From: Alicyclobacillus acidiphilus NBRC 100859
GTDB taxonomy: Bacteria; Bacillota; Bacilli; Alicyclobacillales; Alicyclobacillaceae
Assembly: GCF_001544355.1 (NCBI RefSeq)
Contig: NZ_BCQI01000035.1
Coordinates: forward strand, 1-32,792
DNA: 32,792 nucleotides
Reading direction: 5' to 3'
The notes under the pieces were generated by a model, which saw nothing but the letters and a program-made list of their open reading frames with translations, had not been told where the DNA came from and did not search any database. Below, piece by piece: positions 15,194-24,900 of this stretch. Numbering within the stretch: the first letter of the stretch is position 1; every line of letters begins with the position of its first letter. The position numbers and the translations under genes are program-made.

Positions 15194-15589
15194 AGCGACA
15201 AGTAATTGAAAGGGTTTCAGAAGAGAAGGTCGACAGAGCCAGTGGTCTACGACGATTCAGGTCCCACAATGTATGGAATGGTACTGCGGGATCTTCAGTG
15301 CCCTATCCCCGTGAATCCCAACATTCGCGGCGGAATCGGGTGGCACGAGTACCTACCTGAATGGACACTCGTGCTGCCCACCCCACATTCGTCGCAAATC
15401 GGCCGATTCAATACACTTCAACCTCCCGTAGTCTCTCATTCACTTGCGTCGCACGAGGGCCAATACGTGCGAAGCAATTCGTTTATTCATGTAATTCTGT
15501 AAACTCTTCAATCAAACCAAAGGTCGAATTCTACGCACACGACAATTAGTAAAGGGGTCTGAAAACGCTATCCAAATTTTTAGTAATAA
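15194..15589. other. Intergenic stretch without a supported gene
   Basis: This holds a 98-codon open frame from a TTG at 15206 to 15502 whose product (starting MKGFQKRRSTEP) resembles nothing I know and lacks a good ribosome binding site. I see no clear terminator for the preceding operon. The end of the stretch is A/T-rich and leads into the promoter at 15590. Confidence 0.5.
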
Positions 15590-15619
15590 TTGACTTGGTT
15601 ACAAGTATACATGTATACT
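15590..15619 (+). promoter_or_regulatory. Promoter of the second Opp-type operon
   Basis: TTGACT at 15590-15595 and TATACT at 15614-15619 are 18 bases apart, each five of six to consensus. The -10 box is the right end of a palindrome. Transcription should start near 15626. Confidence 0.7.
15604..15619. promoter_or_regulatory. Perfect 16-bp palindrome over the -10 box, probable operator
   Basis: The sequence agtatacatgtatact is its own reverse complement and contains two copies of GTATAC. It covers the spacer and the whole -10 box of the promoter, so a bound protein would exclude RNA polymerase. The regulator is unknown; the FCD-type GntR encoded at 25708 is the nearest candidate. A second small inverted repeat (ctagt-cgc-actag, 15618-15630) follows directly. 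Confidence 0.65.
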
Positions 15620-15723
15620 AGTCGCACTAGCATGATTGGACAAATCATATCGGGGTCACTGTGTGAAAGCCCTTACACAAACAGTATGGGCGACCATCTA
15701 CAAATCCAGAGGGGGATTGTATT

Positions 15724-17748
15724 TTGAAGAAAGCGATTACATTGATGGCTGCCGGAGGAGCTGCGATTGGCACTTTAGTGTCAGGCATCGGGGGAACTGC
15801 TCAAGCGGCTACGACTTCGGTGACCATCAGCGAACCAGCGATGACCACGTTGGATCCAGGCAATTACTCCAGTCAGATTTTGATTGACGAAGGCACAATC
15901 ATGGAAGGTCTGTATGGTTACAATCAAAAAAATCAGATTGTTCCAAAGCTTGCGACCGGTTACAAGTTGTCAAATCACAATCTGACGTGGACCTTCACAA
16001 TTCGAAAGGGAGCCAGATGGTCCAATGGAGATCCGGTTACAGCGAAGGATTTTTATTACTCGTACATGCATCAGTTGGATCCGTCAAATACTGGCGCCGC
16101 ATTGTGGGCCGGTGTCTTAAATGACGTCGCGAACTCCTATTCTTATCATGCGGGTACGATTCCGTTGTCTCAACTGGGCTTGAAGCTCATCAATGACTAC
16201 ACTTTGCAAATTACTACCACCACGCCAGTGGATCTGCTTCCCTATTTAGTTGAAGCGGGTTCCATGCCTTTGGATCAGAAAATCGTACAGGCTCATTCGG
16301 ATTGGGCGACCTCTGCGAACTTTCCAAGTGACGGTCCGTACAAGGTTGCGTCCTTCAAGCCGAATGGACAGATTACGCTTGTAAGAAATCCTTATTACGT
16401 TGGGGCTCCTGGGCAATTCAATGTGGGTAATGTCGACCAAATTATCATTTTGCCGTCTACCACTGTTCCGGTCGAAGACTTCATGGCTCACAAGGTCGAT
16501 GTGACGATGCTTACAAACACATCGGATGTGAAGTATGCAAAGACCCACAGCAATCTGTCCGGCGAGTTACACTCGCAGCCGACGGATACGATGTATTCCT
16601 TTAGGTACGACAAATCTGTGGTTTCATCCCCCTTGCTGACGAGTCAGAAGCTTCGTCAAGCTATCGCGGAAGCAATTGATAGGGCTCCCATCGCCAACAA
16701 TGTGCTCAATGGAATGGTTGGTGAGGCGGACACCTTTGCAACCCCAGGGTGGCCAACCGCCAAGTTAGAACATGGATTGCCGTACAATGTGCAGCAGGCC
16801 AAGAAATTGTTGGCTGAGGCCGGATATCCGAATGGCAAGGGTCTTCCAACTTTTGATTTGTACTGTGAAGTTCAGTCGTCCGATCCACTCCAGGTTCCAG
16901 CGGCGGAAGCACTAGCTCAGGAGCTTAAGGAGGAACTTGGGATAAACTTTAAAATTGTCACTCTTGCCGCCACACAATATGGTGACCTCAGTAGCAATGG
17001 CATGATTAAAGGTATACAACCTGGATATTTCATCGGCAATCAGGGCGTTCTGAGAATGGTGCCTGGTCAGCTGGTGATGCAGCAAAATATTGGTCCAGGA
17101 ACTGTCGCGACTTACGGCTATCCCGAGAGTTTGAACAAGCAAATCTATACTTGGGAAACAACAGCGTACAATCCGGCTGAGGTGAAGCGGTACGGAAATC
17201 CGACCAACAAGAATTTGGGAGTCAAATGGAGTGACTGGAAGCTTCTGAATGCTGACGCAGCCAAGGATATCGCGTACTTAAATCACTACTACACCACATT
17301 GCCGGCGCAGTACCGCGCGTCTGTTCAACCTTTGGTTCCACTAAAGACGCAGTGGCAAACCGTTCAGAACGCTTGGAAAACGGCGAAGACGGCGAGTGCT
17401 AAGCATGCGGCTTGGGTGACCGCTTGGGAGACGCTTGGTTCTCACGAAACGGCAGTCGGGCAGGCCAATCCTCTGGGCTGGAATGAGCAGGTGATTCTTG
17501 ACAAGGAAACGCCAAAGAGCATTCTCAAAATCCTCGAGGAACAGCAGGCCTACTACGACAACACAAGTCTGCAAAAGGCTGCTCCAGGTGCGGCAAAAAT
17601 AGCGGACTTGTTGATGGATGAAGGGTGGACTGAGCCTCTCTTCTACACCAACTCAATCTTCCTGGCAAACTCGAACGTCACGGGCGTTGTGTCAAACCCG
17701 TTTAACTTGGGTTATTTCCGGAGTCTGCAGTACATGAAGGTGAAATAA
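15724..17748 (+). CDS. ABC transporter substrate-binding protein, family 5, importer 2 (large form)
   Basis: This is an extracellular binding protein of the Opp type, 674 residues, longer than the usual 520-600. Residues 1-28 form a signal peptide with an AQA/A signal peptidase I site and no lipobox cysteine. The family signature is LTWTFTIRKGARWSNGDPVTAKDFYYSY. LRQAIAEAIDRAPIANNVL and QQAKKLLAEAGYPNGKGLP are typical of OppA-like proteins. Residues about 539-580 form a lysine/alanine/tryptophan-rich, probably helical segment that may be an insertion. The TTG at 15724 follows AGAGGGGGA by about eight bases. Its partners are the two permeases and two ATPases that follow. The GH2 glycosidase at the end suggests an oligosaccharide ligand. 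Confidence 0.92.
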   Translation: MKKAITLMAAGGAAIGTLVSGIGGTAQAATTSVTISEPAMTTLDPGNYSSQILIDEGTIMEGLYGYNQKNQIVPKLATGYKLSNHNLTWTFTIRKGARWSNGDPVTAKDFYYSYMHQLDPSNTGAALWAGVLNDVANSYSYHAGTIPLSQLGLKLINDYTLQITTTTPVDLLPYLVEAGSMPLDQKIVQAHSDWATSANFPSDGPYKVASFKPNGQITLVRNPYYVGAPGQFNVGNVDQIIILPSTTVPVEDFMAHKVDVTMLTNTSDVKYAKTHSNLSGELHSQPTDTMYSFRYDKSVVSSPLLTSQKLRQAIAEAIDRAPIANNVLNGMVGEADTFATPGWPTAKLEHGLPYNVQQAKKLLAEAGYPNGKGLPTFDLYCEVQSSDPLQVPAAEALAQELKEELGINFKIVTLAATQYGDLSSNGMIKGIQPGYFIGNQGVLRMVPGQLVMQQNIGPGTVATYGYPESLNKQIYTWETTAYNPAEVKRYGNPTNKNLGVKWSDWKLLNADAAKDIAYLNHYYTTLPAQYRASVQPLVPLKTQWQTVQNAWKTAKTASAKHAAWVTAWETLGSHETAVGQANPLGWNEQVILDKETPKSILKILEEQQAYYDNTSLQKAAPGAAKIADLLMDEGWTEPLFYTNSIFLANSNVTGVVSNPFNLGYFRSLQYMKVK

Positions 17749-17771
17749 GCCTGGTCGATGATATTCGTCGC

Positions 17772-17810
17772 GAGGCATCCGATAGCTTCTGGTGAGCTTT
17801 CGGATGCCTC
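17772..17810 (+). promoter_or_regulatory. Stem-loop between binding protein and permease genes, importer 2
   Basis: A perfect 11-bp outer stem (gaggcatccga / tcggatgcctc) encloses a further agct/agct pairing. It starts 23 bases after the binding-protein stop. No T-run follows, so partial read-through into the permease genes is expected. Confidence 0.7.
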
Positions 17811-17923
17811 CCATGAATGATCTTGCCGCACCTCTCCGTCGCCACGATGCATGAAAATGGACGAAATATTAGGCGGGGATGCCTATAGGATTCGAAGTCC
17901 GGCAAAGGAGGATGGTTCATCGG

Positions 17924-18889
17924 ATGAGGATAGCGATATTTTTGGTGAAACGATTTGTAGCAATGGTAATTACCGTCGCATCGGTTATTGCCATAGGCTA
18001 TATTATGATGTTTTACAGCCCAGGGGGATTCTTCAGTGCTTCTGGTGTTGAAAATGCCCTTAGTTCCGTGGCTAGTGAAAATCCACAGTTGTACCAACAA
18101 ATTATCAATGAATTCAATGCTCGATATGGGTTGAACCTCCCGCTATGGCGACAGATTCTTCTCTATGTTTGGCATTCTCTTACTTTCAACTTTGGATATT
18201 CCATGCAAAACCCCAGTGTAAAAATCATCAGCACGTTAAAGTCGTCATTTCCCGTCAGTGCTGAATTGGCGTTTGGTTCTGTCTTGCTCGCGCTTGTAAT
18301 TGGAATTCCGCTTGGTGTGGTTGCTGCGCTCAAGCAGAATACCTGGATTGATTATGTGATATCGGGCGCGTCGCTCTACGGGCAAGCAGTTCCAGCATTC
18401 GTCACGGCGGTGTTATTGGTCTTGCTGTTCGGTGTCGTATGGCAAAATATTCTACCTATCAATGGGTGGGGGCATTTCAATAATGCTATCTTACCCGTGA
18501 TCGCGCTCGGGATAGGCGCGATAGGGACAGTCACCAAATACATGCGCGTGAGTCTGATTGAAGCCATGCGGCAGGACTATATTCGGACCGCCTATGCCAA
18601 AGGGGTCGCATTCCGGCGCATCGTTCTTCGGCACGGCGTTAGAAACGCTCTCACCGCTTTGATTACGGTGGCCGGGCCGATGTTCGCCTTTACGGTGGTC
18701 AATACCATTTTTGTTGAGAATGTTTTTGGCATTCCCGGACTCGGGAGTCAGCTTAACACGGCATTTACGAACGACGACTTTCCTTTGGCCATCACCTCGA
18801 TTTTCATTCTAGGGTCCATGGTTCTCATATCAAATTTGATTGTAGACATCCTGTATTCCGTTTTGGACCCTCGCGTGCGACTTGAATAG
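17924..18889 (+). CDS. Opp-type ABC permease B, importer 2
   Basis: This is a membrane subunit of the second importer, 321 residues from the chosen start. It shows the N-terminal MRIAIFLVKRFVAMVITVAS segment, the EAA loop QDYIRTAYAKGVAFRRIV with GVRNALTALITVAG after it, then VENVFGIPGLGSQL and VDILYSVLDPRVR at the end, as in OppB. The ATG at 17924 lies 12 bases after AAAGGAGG; an ATG at 17912 directly abuts that site and is less likely. The 175-base gap after the binding protein holds the stem-loop. Permease C follows closely. Confidence 0.93.
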   Translation: MRIAIFLVKRFVAMVITVASVIAIGYIMMFYSPGGFFSASGVENALSSVASENPQLYQQIINEFNARYGLNLPLWRQILLYVWHSLTFNFGYSMQNPSVKIISTLKSSFPVSAELAFGSVLLALVIGIPLGVVAALKQNTWIDYVISGASLYGQAVPAFVTAVLLVLLFGVVWQNILPINGWGHFNNAILPVIALGIGAIGTVTKYMRVSLIEAMRQDYIRTAYAKGVAFRRIVLRHGVRNALTALITVAGPMFAFTVVNTIFVENVFGIPGLGSQLNTAFTNDDFPLAITSIFILGSMVLISNLIVDILYSVLDPRVRLE

Positions 18890-18921
18890 GCTCAATTTTA
18901 TACGGAAAGTTGGGGAGCAGA

Positions 18922-19812
18922 TTGACAACCGTGTCATCCATTGTACAAGGAGCACAGGTTCGGAGAAGGCCGAATTCGCAATCGAAACAGGCATGGAATC
19001 GGTTTAAGAAGAACTATTTTGCGGTGTTTGGCCTAGCGTGGGTTGTTCTATTCATCATTGTCGGCATTATCGGTCCTTGGGTTGCGCCATACAGTTATTC
19101 CGCGACGGACTTTCTTAATGTTAATCAACCACCTTCGGCTCTCCATATTATGGGGACCGATCAGCTGGGCCACGACTTGTTCAGCGAGATTCTGTACAGT
19201 ATTCGCTACGCCTTGGAAATCGCGTTCGGGGCCACTTTGGTGAGCTTTTTTATCGGCGTTGCACTAGGTTTGTGGGCTGGCATGAAGGGTGGAATTATCG
19301 ACACAATCATTATGCGGTTGGTGGATTTCATGATGGCCTTTCCGGCATTCTTTTTTGACCTCATCTTAGTTGTGAAATTTGGACGCGGCATGGGACCGAT
19401 TCTGTTGGCCATCGGCGTGGTTGGTTGGTCAGGCTATGCGAGATTGATTCGAAGTTTGGTATTGGGTCTTCGACAAGGCGATATGGTCGAGGCGGCCACT
19501 TGTCTAGGCGCTTCTCCCCTTAGAGTTGCACGCCTCTATTTGTTGCCCAATGTATTGAGTAGCATGTTAGTTTCTTTAGCTTTTGGCATTCCGAATGATT
19601 TGATCGCACAGGCGGGGCTGAGCGTGGTCGGTATGGGGCTGGCTCCGCCGATGCCGAGTTTTGGAAATCTTGTGGCACAGGCTGGTTCAATGGTGCTTGG
19701 ATATCCTTGGATGATGTACTTTCCAGCAGGGGTATTTGCCCTAACCTTGTTATCCTTCTTATTCGTGGCTGATGGCATGAACGACGCCCTCAATCCAAAG
19801 GGAGGATACTAA
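18922..19812 (+). CDS. Opp-type ABC permease C, importer 2
   Basis: This is the second membrane subunit, about 296 residues. It has a short hydrophilic N-terminus, one membrane segment, the extracytoplasmic HIMGTDQLGHDLFSEILYSIR motif (the GTDxxGxD hallmark), and five more segments. The EAA loop is GDMVEAATCLGASPLRVA with LLPNVLSSM after it. There is no ATG start. TTG at 18922 follows GGGGAG with only four bases of spacing; TTG at 18910 and GTG at 18931 are alternatives. The ATPase D gene begins two bases after its stop. Confidence 0.92.
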   Translation: MTTVSSIVQGAQVRRRPNSQSKQAWNRFKKNYFAVFGLAWVVLFIIVGIIGPWVAPYSYSATDFLNVNQPPSALHIMGTDQLGHDLFSEILYSIRYALEIAFGATLVSFFIGVALGLWAGMKGGIIDTIIMRLVDFMMAFPAFFFDLILVVKFGRGMGPILLAIGVVGWSGYARLIRSLVLGLRQGDMVEAATCLGASPLRVARLYLLPNVLSSMLVSLAFGIPNDLIAQAGLSVVGMGLAPPMPSFGNLVAQAGSMVLGYPWMMYFPAGVFALTLLSFLFVADGMNDALNPKGGY

Positions 19813-19814
19813 AG

Positions 19815-20816
19815 TTGAAAAGGACACAATCTTCGGATGCATTGCTGGAAGTTCAAAATCTTGCCGTGGAGTTTCGTCGCAGCGAGGATATCGTGCACGC
19901 TGTGAATGGGATCAGCTTCTCCGTCGAAAGAGGAAAGGTGCTTGGAATCGTCGGTGAGAGCGGTTCCGGGAAGTCCGTCGCCATGATGTCCGTGATTGGG
20001 CTTTTGCGCAGCAACGGTACCATCAAGTCAGGCTCCGCTTTATTCGAGGGTAAGGACTTGCTTAGGATGAGTCAGCGACAGCTGCGTCATATTCGTGGTC
20101 GTCAAATCGGCGTCATATTTCAGGATCCAATGACCAGTCTCAATCCCTACATGAGGGTTGGCGACCAAATCATGGAGGTCATGTTGGAGCATCACTACGG
20201 TACCACGAAACAGGCGTTTGATCGAACGATATCTCTATTGACTGAGTTGGGGATCTCCGAACCCCGCAAGAGGTTTCGCAACTATCCGCATGAATTTTCC
20301 GGCGGCATGAGGCAGAGGATCATGATCGCCATGGCGATGGCATGTGAACCTGATTTAATCATTGCGGATGAACCGACTACGGCGTTGGATGCAACCGTGC
20401 AGATGCAAATTTTGGATCTCCTGAAGAGAGTGCAGAAACAGAGGAATATGAGTATCGTCATGATTACGCACGATTTTGGCGTGGCCACGAACTTTTGCCA
20501 TAAGATCTTGGTCCTTTACGCTGGGCAAGTTATGGAAGTGGCAGATACGAGGACGTTCATCAGCAATCCGGCCCATCCATATACGCGCGGGTTGCGCAAT
20601 TCTGTAATTGAACTGGGTCAGCGTGGAAGAAAGTTGGAGGCAATTCCAGGCATGACGCCAACGCTCACGTCGCCCCCCACCAGTTGCTCCTTCGCGGATC
20701 GGTGTCCACTTGTGTCGGATCAGTGTCGGGTGGAGCTGCCGAAACTTCGAGAAATAGGCGAAGGGCACCTGGTGAGTTGCCATCGCGCAGAGGAGGTCAT
20801 CTCACATGGCTACTGA
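19815..20816 (+). CDS. Opp-type ABC ATPase D, importer 2
   Basis: This is a cytoplasmic ATPase, 333 residues. Walker A is GESGSGKS at residues 47-54, the Q-loop is IFQDPMTSLNP, the signature is FSGGMRQRIMIAMAM, Walker B is LIIADEPTTALD and the H-loop is MITHDFG. The C-terminal domain has four cysteines (TSCSFADRCPLVSDQC and VSCH), positions that bind an Fe-S cluster in characterised homologues. The TTG start follows GGAGGA with eight bases of spacing and lies directly behind the permease. The stop overlaps ATPase F by 11 bases. Confidence 0.94.
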   Translation: MKRTQSSDALLEVQNLAVEFRRSEDIVHAVNGISFSVERGKVLGIVGESGSGKSVAMMSVIGLLRSNGTIKSGSALFEGKDLLRMSQRQLRHIRGRQIGVIFQDPMTSLNPYMRVGDQIMEVMLEHHYGTTKQAFDRTISLLTELGISEPRKRFRNYPHEFSGGMRQRIMIAMAMACEPDLIIADEPTTALDATVQMQILDLLKRVQKQRNMSIVMITHDFGVATNFCHKILVLYAGQVMEVADTRTFISNPAHPYTRGLRNSVIELGQRGRKLEAIPGMTPTLTSPPTSCSFADRCPLVSDQCRVELPKLREIGEGHLVSCHRAEEVISHGY

Positions 20817-21759
20817 ACTGCTTCAGGTAGAGGATGTCTCAAAGCGATTTCGAGTGCGGGGGCGAACGCTTCATGCCGTGGAGAAAGTATCGTTCAAACT
20901 ATCCCCTGGAAAGACTCTGGGTCTAGTAGGCGAGAGCGGATCGGGCAAATCAACCTTGGGACGTTTGGCGTTGCGCCTCCTAGGCGTGGACGAAGGTCGA
21001 GTGCTCTTTCAGGGAAGAGATATCACGCAGTTGTCCAATAAACAATTGCGCCCTTTGCGCAAAGACATGCAGATGATATTTCAGGACCCTCAAGCCTCGT
21101 TGAATGCCCGTATGACGGTGGGTCGAGCCATCGAGGAAGGCTTGATTATCCATGGTATCGGCTCCAAATCGGACCGGAAGGAACGTGTCTACCGGGTGTT
21201 GGAGAGAGTGGGACTTCCGTTTGAAGCAAGTTACGCCTACCCGCATGAACTCTCGGGAGGACAGTTGCAGCGCGTAGGGATTGCCCGTGCCTTAGCCGTC
21301 GGCCCGAAGTTGGTTGTCTGTGATGAACCAGTCAGTGCGTTGGATGTGTCGATCCAAATCCAGGTGATCAATTTGCTTCAGGAACTGCAACAAGAATTGG
21401 GGCTTGCTTATATTTTCATTGCTCACAACTTAGCCGTCGTTGAATACCTGAGTGACGAGATCGCGGTGCTGTATCTCGGGAATGTCGTGGAACAGGCTCC
21501 TGCTGAGGAACTGTTTAAGAAGCCGTCTCACCCGTATACCCAGACACTGATGAAATCCGTTCTGAAAATTCCGGAGCCAGGAAGTGAGGAACAGAGCCTG
21601 TCTCATATTCAAGGGGAGATTCCGTCGCCATTTTCGCCGCCATCGGGATGTTCATTTCATCCAAGATGCCCGTTTGCTGAAGATATCTGCAAACGGAAGA
21701 AGCCGGAACCCCACATGGTTGGCACGGGACATTTGGTGGCTTGTCACTTGGCGAACTAA
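20806..21759 (+). CDS. Opp-type ABC ATPase F, importer 2
   Basis: This is the partner ATPase, 317 residues. Walker A is GESGSGKST at residues 42-50, the Q-loop is MIFQDPQASLNA, the signature is LSGGQLQRVGIARAL, Walker B is LVVCDEPVSALD and the H-loop is FIAHNLA, with Asn after the His where most have Asp. Four C-terminal cysteines are present (SGCSFHPRCPFAEDIC and VACH). The ATG follows AGGAGG with nine bases of spacing. The GH2 gene starts 215 bases downstream. A TTGACA at 21882 in that gap lacks a convincing -10 box, so read-through into the glycosidase gene is possible. Confidence 0.94.
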   Translation: MATELLQVEDVSKRFRVRGRTLHAVEKVSFKLSPGKTLGLVGESGSGKSTLGRLALRLLGVDEGRVLFQGRDITQLSNKQLRPLRKDMQMIFQDPQASLNARMTVGRAIEEGLIIHGIGSKSDRKERVYRVLERVGLPFEASYAYPHELSGGQLQRVGIARALAVGPKLVVCDEPVSALDVSIQIQVINLLQELQQELGLAYIFIAHNLAVVEYLSDEIAVLYLGNVVEQAPAEELFKKPSHPYTQTLMKSVLKIPEPGSEEQSLSHIQGEIPSPFSPPSGCSFHPRCPFAEDICKRKKPEPHMVGTGHLVACHLAN

Positions 21760-21974
21760 GTGATCCACATGCGCCGTCACGCTGGAATGGTAAAACGCGA
21801 CTATGGTTGGTCCAGCGAGGCGACGCGTGATACCGCGATCTGGGAATTGGAGCGTACAGTGACGTTACGTTCTGTCCGCTCTTGACAGATGAACTCACGG
21901 ATTATCTTGTCCTTATACGAAATGGATGACCATCCGGATGAGTGAGTCAAGTATGCATTGGGGGCCAGTTGACC

Positions 21975-24900
21975 ATGAACACAAAAGTACGATTCAACGA
22001 TGGCTGGGTATTTGCCAAAAGCGGCCTGGACACGACGGACGTCTCCGGGCTCGCCTTTGAACCTGTAGACATTCCCCACGATTGGCTGATCTACGATACC
22101 CTGAACCTTTATGAAAATAGCATCGGTTGGTATCGAAAGAAATTCTCCGCTCCCCGTGAATGCAGACGGCTCTTCCTCTGTTTTGACGGTGTCTATATGG
22201 ATTCTTCCATCTATGTGAATCAACGTCTGGTCGGAGAATGGAAGTACGGTTATTCCTCGTTCGAATTGGAAATCACGGACGCGATCGTGGACGGGGAAAA
22301 CGAAATTCTGGTGAAAGTAGTGTATCAGTCACCGAACAGCAGATGGTATTCCGGGGCGGGCATATACCGGAACGTATGGTTGTGCGCAAGAGACGACAGC
22401 TACATCGTCACGAACGGCATCTATATTTCGACCGAGCAGAAGCATGATGGGTGGAAAGTTGAGATCGACACCGACATGGTTCTCTGTGAAGCGGTCGAGG
22501 TCACACATACACTGACGTATGACGGCGGAATTGTGGCGACGGCTGCTGATCGAATCACAACATCTGGCGAGTGCACGAATCGGCAGACGCTGTTTGTACC
22601 GTCTCCTTTATCTTGGAGTCCTGATGCTCCGAACCTGTATCGGCTTGAGACCAAACTGGTTCGATCGCGACACGAGCATGGAGAATCCACGAGCGAAGAA
22701 TTCGAGAGGGTGTGTCACCGCATTGGTTTTCGGAATATTTTCTTTGATTCTCAACAGGGACTCATCGTCAATGGAAAGAAGACGAAGCTCAATGGTGTTT
22801 GTGAACATCACGATTTAGGGGCTTTGGGTTCCGCGTTTAACAAGGAAGCGTTGAGAAGGCGTTTTGAAATCTTGAAGGAAATGGGAGTCAACGCGATCCG
22901 CACTGCCCACAACATGCCAGCGGTTGAACTTATGGATTTGGCGGACGAGATGGGGCTGTTTGTTGTCTCGGAAGCGTTTGACATGTGGGAGAGATCAAAG
23001 ACCCCATATGATTACGGCAGATTCTTTCGAGAATGGGCCGAGATCGATATCAAGAGCTGGGTGACGCGGGATCGAAATCATCCAAGTCTATTGATGTGGA
23101 GCATTGGAAATGAAATCTATGATACACATGCCGACGAGCGTGGCCAGGAAATCACGAAAATGTTGATGGACTGCGTGCGCCGATACGATCCCAAGAAAAA
23201 CGCGGCGGTGACCCTTGCGTCCAATTACATGCCGTGGGAGAATGCACAACGATGTGCCGATATCGTGGAGGTTGTTGGGTACAATTATGCGGAAAAATAC
23301 TATCGACAGCATCATGAAGAACATCCAAATTGGGTGATTTATGGGAGCGAAACGGGAGCGATTGTTCAGAGCAGAGGAATCTACCATTTCCCTTATGATC
23401 AACCCATACTAGCCGATGATGATGAGCAATGCTCCGCGCTGGGCAACAGTCCGACAAGTTGGGGCGCAAGGTCATCCGAAGCTTGCATTCTGGCTGAGCG
23501 CGACACGCCGTTCTCGCTCGGGCAGTTCATATGGTCTGGCTTTGATTATCTCGGAGAACCAACACCTTATCATACAAAAAATTCTTATTTTGGCCAGATA
23601 GACACGGCAACGTTTAAGAAAGACTCGTACTACATCTACCAAAGCGCGTGGACAGATTATAAGACGAATCCAATGGTACATATTTTTCCGTATTGGGATT
23701 TCAACCCCGGACAGATCGTTGATGTTCGAGTGTACTCCAACGCGCCCAAGATCGAGCTTCAATTGAACGGTCGCGTGATAGGAAGCCAAGAGATCGACCA
23801 TCTCCATGGCACCCAATTGGTCGGCTGGTGGAAGGTGCCCTACGAACCTGGCGAATTGCGGGCCTTGGCCTACGACGAGTCCGGTGACTTGATTGCGACG
23901 GATGTTCGGAAATCATTTGGCGACGCGCAAATGATAGACCTAAACTTTCATAAGAAGGAAATATTGGCGAATGGTCTCGATCTCGCCTTTTTAGAGATTT
24001 CGATGCTGGATGAATGCGGAAATCCGGTCGAGAATGCATGCAATCGGGTGCGTGTCGATGTTCAGGGACCAGGTCGTCTGATTGGTCTCGATAACGGTGA
24101 TAGTACGGACTATGACCAATACAAGGGGCTGAGCAGGCGGTTATTCGGAGGCAAGTTGATGGCTGTCATCGGATCGACATTGGAACCGGGGAAAGTTCGG
24201 GTGACGGTGTCCTCCATCGGGATGAAGAGCCAAATTGCCGAACTGGTGTCTCTGCCTGTCGAACCTTCAGCGGTAGTAGGTGTTTCTGCGCAAACCAGAA
24301 ATCAGGAAACGAAGTGCGTGCTTGGAAACAGCGGAGAGATCCCGGTACGTAAAATTGAAATCACAAGTCCATCGGGGCAGGTGTTCGGCCCTTTACAGAG
24401 GGAGAGGATGGCCGTCGCACGCTTGTATCCCGAGAACGCTTCCTATCAGGATGTCGAATGGTCTGTTGTCAACGATACCGGTGTCACCACGCATCTCGCC
24501 AAAGTTGAACCGATGGGACTAACAGCGAAAGTGATCGCGTTGGGGGACGGGAAGTTTCGTCTACGTTGCATGAGTAAGAATGGTTCCAATAAACCAAGGT
24601 TGATATCCGAATTGGAATTTCGGGCGGAGGGTCTCGGGACGCTCTATAAAGATCCGTATCGCTTTATCTCCGCCAGTTTGTACGATTTCAGCCGGGGAGA
24701 GGTGACCAGCGGCAACGAGCGTGGTATCGCGACGAGTCGCGACGGTGAGACTCAGGTCGGTTTTCGCGATCTCGATTTTGGCCCGTATGGTTCCGACACG
24801 ATTACGATCCCGATTTTCGCGTTGTCAAGCGATCCCTACCCCATCGAAATATGGGAAGGCATGCCGGGACACGATGGAAGCCAGTTGCTGGCGGAAGTCG

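Noticed and set aside
15206-15502. 98-codon frame starting with TTG
   Set aside because: It has no ribosome binding site, no recognisable domain and odd composition; kept only as a note in the intergenic entry.
21882-21918. Promoter for the GH2 gene at TTGACA 21882
   Set aside because: The -35 box is perfect, but no -10 box lies at 16-18 bases; only poor candidates at about 15 or 25 bases.
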